Source: Halanaerobium sp046541575
GTDB lineage: Bacteria; Bacillota; Halanaerobiia; Halanaerobiales; Halanaerobiaceae
Reading direction: 5' to 3'
NCBI GenBank assembly: GCA_046541575.1
Contig: JBKHDA010000014.1
Location: 1-39,157, forward strand
Length of the DNA stretch: 39,157 nt
Below are positions 33,486-39,157 of the stretch, in pieces. The notes below the pieces were generated by a model that ran no database searches, had not been told where the DNA came from, and was given only the letters and a program-made list of their open reading frames with translations. Position 1 is the stretch's first letter; every line of letters starts with the position of its first letter. The position numbers and the translations under genes are program-made.

Positions 33486-34484
33486 GTGAAGAAGGTGAAG
33501 ATTATTAGTGATCTATTTGGAGAAAAATATTTTTATAAACATGATTTAGTTGTAAGAGTTGCCTGGAAATATTATAAAGAAGAATTAAATCAAAAAGAAA
33601 TTGCGGATATTTTTGATATCTCTAGATTTAAAGTAATGGATTTACTTTCTGAAGCTAAAGAGGAAGGTATTGTTCAGATTAAGATTAATAGTCCAATATT
33701 TAACTGTTTAAGTTTAGAAGAAAAGATAAAAAAGGAATTTTCTCTCAAAGATGCTTTCGTTGTACCTACTCCGAAAGATAAAGGCAAAATTTTAGAAGCA
33801 ATAGCTTATGCAGGTGCTGATTATTTAGAAAATACAATTAAATCAGGAGATCTAATTGGAACTGCCTGGGGAAGAACACTTTTTCAACTTAGTCAGAAAT
33901 TTACTGTTAAAAGAAACAAATATCAAAATGTTTCATTCATCTTAATGCTTGGGGGGCTGGCTGGAGAAAATATAATTAGTTTAAATCCATATGATGTAGC
34001 GAAAACTCTTGCTGATAAGGTTGGAGGTAACTGTTATTATATATTTGCTCCTGCAAAAGTCGACAGTCTTCAGGCAAAAAAATTTTTTATCAAAGATAAA
34101 AGAGTTTCCTCTGCCTTAAAAAAAGCGAAATCTGTTAATAAAGCTCTGGTTGGTATCGGCCAGACAACTGATGAAGCAACATTAATAAAGACTGATTTTA
34201 TTACTAGAAAAGAAATGGACTGTTTAGTAGAAAAAGGGGCAGTTGGAGATATAGTTGGTAGATATTATGATATAAATGGTAATCTTATTGGCAGTAAAGT
34301 TGATGATATGATTGTTGGTTTAGATTTAAAAGAGATTGCCGAAATTGATGAAGTAATAGCATTTGCTGGGGGAGAGAAGAAAGTTAAACCAATTTTAGGT
34401 GCTTTAAATGGTGGTTTTATTAATTCTTTAATAACTGATGAAGAATGCGCAAAATCTATACTAAAATTAAAGAAAAAAATATAA
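33486..34484 (+). CDS. SorC/DeoR-type sugar-responsive transcriptional regulator
   Basis: The 332-residue protein has an N-terminal helix-turn-helix (about residues 22-60, LNQKEIADIFDISRFKVMDLLSEAKEEGIVQIKI) and a C-terminal sugar-phosphate binding domain of the SorC family. That domain is typified by GDLIGTAWGRTLFQLSQ, VSFILMLGG, CYYIFAPA and VGIGQTTD. Such regulators sense phosphorylated intermediates of the pathway they control. It lies immediately upstream of dhaK-dhaL-aldolase-isomerase on the same strand, so it likely governs them. The start is uncertain: GTG 33486 and GTG 33495 are both possible, and the ribosome site is weak. Confidence 0.88.
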   Translation: MKKVKIISDLFGEKYFYKHDLVVRVAWKYYKEELNQKEIADIFDISRFKVMDLLSEAKEEGIVQIKINSPIFNCLSLEEKIKKEFSLKDAFVVPTPKDKGKILEAIAYAGADYLENTIKSGDLIGTAWGRTLFQLSQKFTVKRNKYQNVSFILMLGGLAGENIISLNPYDVAKTLADKVGGNCYYIFAPAKVDSLQAKKFFIKDKRVSSALKKAKSVNKALVGIGQTTDEATLIKTDFITRKEMDCLVEKGAVGDIVGRYYDINGNLIGSKVDDMIVGLDLKEIAEIDEVIAFAGGEKKVKPILGALNGGFINSLITDEECAKSILKLKKKI

Positions 34485-34621
34485 TTATTTTTGATGATAA
34501 TTTTCGCAATATTAAAATAAATAAAAAAGGGGGGACAGCAGTTAATAGTCTTTGCTTGAGGTCTTGGTTGGTAATCTTCTTTCAATTTCATTATTTAATT
34601 CAAAATTAGGGAGTGATATTA

Positions 34622-35611
34622 ATGAAAAAGTTTATTAATGATGGAGATAATGTCGTTGAAGAAATGATAGAAGGTTTTGTTGCAGCTAATTCAGACCTTA
34701 TAGAACGTAAAAAAGAGAGAGTTTTAGTTCAAAAAGGAGCCCCGTTTGCTGATAAAGTTGGATTGGTAACTGGAGGTGGCTCAGGACATCAACCAGCTCT
34801 GATTGGATATCTTGGAGAAGCTATGTTTGATGCAATAGCAGTTGGAGATATTTTTGCCTCTCCTGGTGTTGAAGCATGTTATGACGCCATCAAAGCTGCA
34901 GATTCCGGAAAAGGAGTTTTAGTTACCATTGGTAATTATTCCGGAGATAAAATGAATTTTAGTATGGCTATAGATAAATTGCGGGAAGAAGGCCATGATG
35001 TTGAACTGCTTATTGTAAATGATGATGTTGCTTCCTCTGATGATATGGATAACAGACGTGGAATTGCAGGAGAAATAGTTCTTTGGAAAGTGGTAGGTGC
35101 TATGGCAGAAAATGGAGCCAGTTTAGAAGAAATGAAAAAAGTAGGAGAAGATGTTATTTTTAAAAGCCGTAGTGCTGGTGTTGCTCATACCCCATGTATT
35201 ATGCCTTCTACTGGAGAAAAGAGTTTTGAAATCGGAGATAATGAAATGGAAATAGGAGTAGGCCATCATGGTGAACCTGGAATAGAAAGAGTTGAAATGA
35301 AATCTGCTGATGAAACAACTGATATAATAATGGATATGATTTTAGACGATTATGATTTTAAAGAAGGAGATGATGTACTGGTAATCATTAATGGTCTCGG
35401 CTCAACCTCATTATTAGAAATGGATATAATATTTAGACGTGTAAAACAGATTTTAGATAAGAAAAATATCAATATCTATGAAAATTGGATTGGCAATTTC
35501 TTTACTTCAATGGAAATGGGAGGATTTTCAATTACTTTAACTCAGTTAGACAAACACAGTAAAGAAATGATCAACCAGGATGTAAATGCAGTTCAATTCC
35601 CTCTTCCTTAA
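34622..35611 (+). CDS. dhaK: Dihydroxyacetone kinase subunit DhaK (or paralogue for a related ketose)
   Basis: DhaK holds the ketone substrate as a hemiaminal on a His. In this 329-residue protein the substrate residues are present at canonical places: His56 in GGGSGHQP, Asp109 in NYSGDKMNF and the covalent His216 in GHHGEPG, where most relatives read GIHGEPG. All residues for dihydroxyacetone binding therefore look intact. The frame starts at a GTG at 34613, but AGGGAG at 34608-34613 serves the ATG at 34622. dhaL follows after 69 bases. The separate K and L format is usual for PTS-dependent enzymes, yet no DhaM lies in the window, so the phosphate donor is unclear. Confidence 0.93.
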   Translation: MKKFINDGDNVVEEMIEGFVAANSDLIERKKERVLVQKGAPFADKVGLVTGGGSGHQPALIGYLGEAMFDAIAVGDIFASPGVEACYDAIKAADSGKGVLVTIGNYSGDKMNFSMAIDKLREEGHDVELLIVNDDVASSDDMDNRRGIAGEIVLWKVVGAMAENGASLEEMKKVGEDVIFKSRSAGVAHTPCIMPSTGEKSFEIGDNEMEIGVGHHGEPGIERVEMKSADETTDIIMDMILDDYDFKEGDDVLVIINGLGSTSLLEMDIIFRRVKQILDKKNINIYENWIGNFFTSMEMGGFSITLTQLDKHSKEMINQDVNAVQFPLP

Positions 35612-35680
35612 AATAATAGAAAACAAATGAAATCAATATTAATTTTTGATCTCTTCTAGTTTTCTAAAGGAGTGAAAAAT

Positions 35681-36316
35681 ATGGCTGAAAATATTTCTGT
35701 TGAAAAAATAAAAAAAGCTTTAATTAAAGTTGCAGATAAATTAAAAGAGGAACGAAGATATTTCAATAAATTAGATGCTCCGATTGGTGATTCTGATCAT
35801 GGTGATAGTGTAAGTAAAGCATTTCAGAAAATAAAAGAGATAATTGTTGACTCTGAAGCTGATATAGGAAAACTTTTAAAAGATGCTGGATTTTCAATAT
35901 CCTCCCTGGGTGGAGGAGCAATGGGACCTTTATACGGAACAGCATTTATGGAAGCAGGCAGAGCAGTCAGTGGTAAGAGCTCAATAACTTATCAAGAACT
36001 TGTAGACATGTGGCTTAATTTTGCAGAAGGAATTCAAAAAAGAGGTGAAGTTAAGCTTGGTGATAAAACAATGTATGATACAATTAAGCCGGCAGTTGAT
36101 GAATTAGAAAAAGCTTATAAAAATGAGAAGGATTTGGAAGAAGCAGCAAAACTCACTATTGAAGCAGCAGAAGAAGGCATGAATTCTACCAAAAATATGC
36201 TGTCAAAAAAAGGTCGCTCAAGCAGATTAGGGAAAAGGACTAAAGGACATCTTGATCCAGGGGCAGCATCAATGTATACAATTATTTCTACTTTCTTTAA
36301 AGAAATAATAAATTAA
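35681..36316 (+). CDS. dhaL: Dihydroxyacetone kinase subunit DhaL
   Basis: DhaL carries the nucleotide (ADP/ATP) and transfers phosphate to the substrate held by DhaK. The 211 residues include the magnesium-binding block LDAPIGDSDHGDS with Asp32, Asp37 and Asp39, the nucleotide loop SSLGGGAMGPLYGTAFM, GDKTMYDTIKPAVDEL, and the C-terminal GHLDPGAASMYTI. In PTS-type DhaL the ADP is a fixed cofactor; whether this protein exchanges it for ATP cannot be read. AAAGGAG at 35666-35672 supports the ATG at 35681 over an upstream GTG at 35672. A 103-base gap with a hairpin separates it from the aldolase gene. Confidence 0.92.
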   Translation: MAENISVEKIKKALIKVADKLKEERRYFNKLDAPIGDSDHGDSVSKAFQKIKEIIVDSEADIGKLLKDAGFSISSLGGGAMGPLYGTAFMEAGRAVSGKSSITYQELVDMWLNFAEGIQKRGEVKLGDKTMYDTIKPAVDELEKAYKNEKDLEEAAKLTIEAAEEGMNSTKNMLSKKGRSSRLGKRTKGHLDPGAASMYTIISTFFKEIIN

Positions 36317-36323
36317 TAACAAG

Positions 36324-36348
36324 ACAGGGAGGATCAACTCCTTCCTGT
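36324..36348 (+). other. Intra-operon hairpin between dhaL and the aldolase gene
   Basis: ACAGGGAGGA (36324-36333) pairs with TCCTTCCTGT (36339-36348) over a 5-base loop; all ten pairs form, with one G-T wobble. There is no T run, so it is more likely a partial terminator, RNA-stability or processing element than a full stop. It would let dhaKL and the downstream genes be expressed at different levels. Confidence 0.6.
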
Positions 36349-36419
36349 TAATAAGTTAATATTTTACGATGTTAGTTTTAAAGTAAAAACTAATTATTTG
36401 TAAGTAGGAGCTGATGTTA

Positions 36420-37196
36420 ATGAGGAGAATGAATAGAATATTTTCAGATGATGGCAAAGCTGTTATTATAGCTATGGATCACGGGATAATGTTTGATGTA
36501 CTGCCTGACTTTGAAAATCCAGCTGAGTTATTTAAAAAAATTATAGCTGGTGGAGCTGATGCAATTTTAACTACTTACGGATTGGCTAAAAATTACGAGG
36601 ATACTTTAAAAGATATTCCACTGTTTATCAGAGCTGATGGCGGAAATACTGATTTTAATAGAGTTAAAGGTGGGAAACTTTTATATACAGTAAGTGATTG
36701 TTTAAAACTGGGAGCTGAAGGAATTACAGTTATGGGGTTTCCAGGCGAAGAAAATGAAAATAAGACTTTAGAAAATATAGCCCAACTTGCTTCAGAAACT
36801 GATGAATGGAATGTGCCATTAATGGCTGAGATGTTACCTGCTGGTTTCAGTGATAAATTAGAAAATAATTATGAAAATATTAAATTTGCAGTGAGATTAG
36901 GTGGAGAATTAGGTGCTGATATAATAAAGACTGCTTATACAGGTAATGTTAATGAATTTAAAAAAATAGTAAAAGGAAGTTTAGCACCAGTAGTTGTTTT
37001 AGGTGGAAGTAAACAGGACGATTATTTGGGAGTTTTGAAGAATATTGAAGAAGCAGTTTCTGCAGGTGCCAGTGGTGTTACTATTGGTAGAAATGTCTGG
37101 AAAAGTAAAGATCCAGAAAAAATGACCAGGGCTTTAGTAGATATTATTCACAATGATTATACAGCTGAAAGAGCAGTAGAAAAACAAAATCTGTAA
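36420..37196 (+). CDS. Class I aldolase of the DeoC/FbaB (archaeal FBA-LsrF) family
   Basis: The 258-residue TIM barrel begins with IIAMDHGIM, the usual DHG strand of this family. The Schiff-base Lys170 lies in GADIIKTAYTG, and the phosphate-binding ends are VVLGGSKQD and GVTIGRNVW. Relatives include archaeal-type fructose-1,6-bisphosphate aldolase, the ADH synthase of aromatic synthesis and LsrF. Reading with DhaKL and a TIM-like isomerase, I infer an aldolase cutting or forming a DHAP-containing sugar phosphate. The exact substrate is open. GTAGGAG at 36404-36410 fits the ATG at 36420 better than the in-frame ATGs at 36414 and 36429. Confidence 0.85.
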   Translation: MRRMNRIFSDDGKAVIIAMDHGIMFDVLPDFENPAELFKKIIAGGADAILTTYGLAKNYEDTLKDIPLFIRADGGNTDFNRVKGGKLLYTVSDCLKLGAEGITVMGFPGEENENKTLENIAQLASETDEWNVPLMAEMLPAGFSDKLENNYENIKFAVRLGGELGADIIKTAYTGNVNEFKKIVKGSLAPVVVLGGSKQDDYLGVLKNIEEAVSAGASGVTIGRNVWKSKDPEKMTRALVDIIHNDYTAERAVEKQNL

Positions 37197-37209
37197 AGGG
37201 TGAGAAACT

Positions 37210-37902
37210 GTGAATGATAATTTCAAAATAAAAGTACCATTTCTAAATGTCGGTGTGAAAGCCTATAAATATGGAAATGAACTTTTAGAAATTATTAAGC
37301 AGGTCGATGATTTAATTTTAAAATATGAAACTGATTTAATTTTAACTCCACAGGCGGCTGATATTAGATATCTAGCTGATAACACCAAAAATATAATTGT
37401 TTTTGCTCAGCATATTGATCCAATTCAGATTGGTAGAGGCCATGGTTCAATACTGGCAGAGGCAGTAAAAGAAGCTGGAGCAGATGGAGTTGTATTAAAC
37501 CATGCTGAAAAGTCATTGAAATTAAATGATATATATAACACAGTAAAAAGGGCAGAAGAAATCGGACTTGCCACAATGATTTGTGTTGATAATGAAAAAG
37601 AAGCAGCTGCCGTAGCAAAATTTGAGCCAGATATTATTCTGGCTGAACCCAGTGATCTTATTGGTAGTGGTAGTAGTAGTGGAAAAGAATATGCAGAAAA
37701 AACAATTCATGCTGTAAAAAGTGAAAATGAAAATATAAAAGTTTTACAGGGAGCTGGAATTAACAGCAGCAGTGATGTTGAAAAATTTATAAAAGCAGGT
37801 GCTGAAGCAGTAGGAGCAGCAAGTGGAATCATGCTGGCAGAAGATCCGACAGCAAAGATTGAAGAATTATTAGCTGCCCTTCATGAAAGCTGGAATTCTT
37901 AA
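37210..37902 (+). CDS. Archaeal-type triose-phosphate isomerase-like protein
   Basis: The 230-residue protein matches the shorter archaeal-type TIM family: VFAQHIDPIQIG, GVVLNHAEKSL, LATMICVDN, LAEPSDLIGSG, VLQGAGINSSSDV. Catalytic residues are kept (Lys17, His98, Glu146). Differences from archaeal TIM as I recall it include NVGVKAY instead of NFKxY, GRGHG instead of GSHTG, NHAE instead of NHSE, and SGSSSG in the mobile loop. These surround the active site, so it may isomerise another small ketose or aldose phosphate, such as a C4 compound, besides or instead of DHAP. The GTG start follows GGGTGAG, 13 bases after the aldolase. It is the last gene of the operon. Confidence 0.88.
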   Translation: MNDNFKIKVPFLNVGVKAYKYGNELLEIIKQVDDLILKYETDLILTPQAADIRYLADNTKNIIVFAQHIDPIQIGRGHGSILAEAVKEAGADGVVLNHAEKSLKLNDIYNTVKRAEEIGLATMICVDNEKEAAAVAKFEPDIILAEPSDLIGSGSSSGKEYAEKTIHAVKSENENIKVLQGAGINSSSDVEKFIKAGAEAVGAASGIMLAEDPTAKIEELLAALHESWNS

Positions 37903-37909
37903 AAATTTA

Positions 37910-37956
37910 TTAACCCCCCAAAAAAAGCTGGATTACCAGTAATTTTTGGGGGTTAA
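37910..37956. terminator. Bidirectional terminator between the operon and the convergent dehydrogenase
   Basis: Long arms of TTAACCCCC(C)AAAAA (37910-37926 region) and TTTTTGGGGGTTAA (37943-37956) enclose a smaller CTGG/CCAG stem. T-rich tracts follow on both sides (37957-37973 on the plus strand, T-rich ATAAATTTTT on the minus), so it can end transcripts of both convergent genes. Confidence 0.85.
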
Positions 37957-37971
37957 TTTATTTTAATTTTT

Positions 37972-39157
37972 TTACAATCGTGATCTGATCAATTTTTTGA
38001 TCTGTTCTTTATCGAGTTGAACAGGATTATTCTTATTGCCGGCCTTAGCAGCAATTTTATCTAAGTCATCTTCGCTAACTCCATACTCGCCCAGACGAGA
38101 AATATTTAATTTAGCAGTCCACTCTGCAAGAATATCGATTAATAAGTCACAGTAGCGGTTGATACTTTGAGGACTGTTAATATCCAGATTATTTTCACCT
38201 GAGAGAACCGCACCTGCTTTAGCATATTTCTTTAAATAAAAAATATTATTATTTTCTCTTAATAATCTAATATTTAATTTAACTGCTTCAGCTAATAAAG
38301 TACCGCAGACTATACCATGGGGGATATCAAAATATCCTCCAACTGCTGAAGCAAGTCCATGAACAATACCCAGACCAGCATTAGCCAGGGTAATACCTGA
38401 GATTAAAGAAGCATAAGCCATACCAGCTCTAACTTCTGGATCATCTCCTTTATCCACAGCTGCTGGAACTAGAGATTCCCCAGCATATTTAAGAGCCTTT
38501 AATGCTAATGAATCAGTTATAGGAGATGCTTTAGTTGATGTATAAGCACCTAATAACTGAGTAACTGCATCAAGTCCGCTAGCTGCAGTTATATCTGCCG
38601 GGCAGGAGATAGTTAGTTTAGGATCTAAAAGAGCAATATTGGGTATAAAATTATCATGGCGCAGTGATTTTTTAAAACCGTCTTCTCCAACTTTACTTAA
38701 AACAGCATTTTTAGTAGCTTCACTTCCGGTTCCAGAAGTAGTTGGTACAGCAATAAAAGGTATTTTATCCCCTGGATGTTCTTTTCCTGATCCCACAACT
38801 TCCAGATAATTGAGCACAGAATCTTCCTGGGTTAACATTGCTGAGATAGCTTTTCCGGTATCCATGACACTTCCTCCGCCAATTGCTGTAACAGAACTTA
38901 TTCCTTTTCCCCGGTATTTGTCGACAATCTTATCAATTAAATTTGGAGAGGGTTCATCTGTTACTTTTACTGTAGAAAATGAAATGGAGTATTCCTTTAA
39001 TTTCTGGCTTAGTTCATCAAAGCGGCCTGATTTATATAAGGAAGAACCCCCGGTCACAATTAAAGTTTTTTCTCCATAAGCAGCTATCAGTTCTGGCAGT
39101 TTTTTAAAACTGCCGTTCTCAAAAATTATTTTAGGGGTATTTGCAAAAGTAAAAGAA
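37972..39157 (-). CDS. Iron-containing alcohol dehydrogenase family protein (5' end outside window)
   Basis: On the minus strand the frame stays open through the right edge of the window. Residues encoded above 39057 (FTFANTPKIIFENGS) match the usual family N-terminus, so the gene is cut by the edge rather than starting at the GTG at 39057. NAD-binding GGGSVMDTGKA and the metal region are present. Metal ligands appear as Asp in SGLDAVTQLLGAY, His in IVHGLASAVGG and His in DIPHG; the second ligand, often His, is Gln here (DAVTQ). Substrates of this family vary widely (1,2-diols, aldehydes, glycerol). Its position facing the DhaKL operon suggests a part in the same metabolism, for example reducing an aldehyde product or oxidising a polyol. 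Confidence 0.88.
   Translation of the reverse strand, partial: SFTFANTPKIIFENGSFKKLPELIAAYGEKTLIVTGGSSLYKSGRFDELSQKLKEYSISFSTVKVTDEPSPNLIDKIVDKYRGKGISSVTAIGGGSVMDTGKAISAMLTQEDSVLNYLEVVGSGKEHPGDKIPFIAVPTTSGTGSEATKNAVLSKVGEDGFKKSLRHDNFIPNIALLDPKLTISCPADITAASGLDAVTQLLGAYTSTKASPITDSLALKALKYAGESLVPAAVDKGDDPEVRAGMAYASLISGITLANAGLGIVHGLASAVGGYFDIPHGIVCGTLLAEAVKLNIRLLRENNNIFYLKKYAKAGAVLSGENNLDINSPQSINRYCDLLIDILAEWTAKLNISRLGEYGVSEDDLDKIAAKAGNKNNPVQLDKEQIKKLIRSRL

Noticed and set aside
34265..34591. 108-codon minus-strand ORF over the SorC gene end and the dhaK leader
   Set aside because: Mostly antisense to the conserved SorC domain, rich in Ile, Lys and Pro without family features. Its 5' part falls in the G-rich patch reported separately.
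38810..39079. 89-codon plus-strand ORF at the right edge
   Set aside because: It is antisense to the alcohol dehydrogenase, whose frame and NAD-binding motif are clear.
1..39157. CRISPR arrays, complete insertion sequences, prophage genes or attachment sites
   Set aside because: No regularly spaced direct repeats, transposase, integrase or phage structural genes were found. The three tRNAs are intact, with no duplicated 3' ends that would mark integration.

Overview
The window is an AT-rich, tightly packed bacterial chromosome segment. Nearly every gene has a strong Firmicutes-type ribosome binding site, and many start with TTG or GTG. The gene content (DUF512-der-plsY-gpsA-HU, a YmfF/YmfH M16 pair, PhoH with a PIN domain, a TGS-type nucleoside kinase, ECF S component, UPF0182) points to an anaerobic low-GC Firmicute. 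The very acidic extensions on ribosomal protein S1 and UPF0182, and the lack of spoIVA between gpsA and the HU gene, fit a non-sporulating halophile of the Halanaerobiales. That placement is inference from sequence features, not from a search.

Layout. 1-6.3 kb: an S1 protein with its own terminator, then an operon of DUF512 radical-SAM-like protein, ribosome GTPase Der, PlsY and GpsA (ribosome assembly and phospholipid precursors), then HU with a strong terminator. 6.3-20.3 kb: mscS overlapping a class II photolyase, then a long co-directional run: small Cys-containing protein, PgsA, MTA/SAH deaminase, UPF0182, YmfF/YmfH peptidase pair, MFS transporter, QueG, nucleoside kinase. A convergent HAD nucleotidase overlaps the 3' end of the kinase. 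21-28.5 kb: Nth, PIN-PhoH, TPR-SpoIID, ECF S component, a PhnP-like metallo-hydrolase, TrmL and a LysM/M23 cell-wall hydrolase. 28.6-28.9 kb: tRNA-Lys, initiator tRNA-fMet and tRNA-Phe between a consensus promoter and a terminator. 29-33.4 kb: a lone ABC substrate-binding lipoprotein-like protein (minus strand), an MBOAT/SGNH surface acylation pair and a cyclophilin.

33.4-39.2 kb is the accessory-looking part: a SorC-family regulator, then DhaK, DhaL, a DeoC/FbaB-type class I aldolase and an archaeal-type triose-phosphate isomerase-like protein, closed by a bidirectional terminator, with a convergent iron-containing alcohol dehydrogenase running off the right edge. No DhaM is present. The isomerase keeps its catalytic Lys, His and Glu, but several surrounding signature residues differ from the archaeal enzymes. 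I read this as an inducible catabolic module for dihydroxyacetone or a related short ketose; the true substrate is open. This is the best candidate in the window for an undescribed system.
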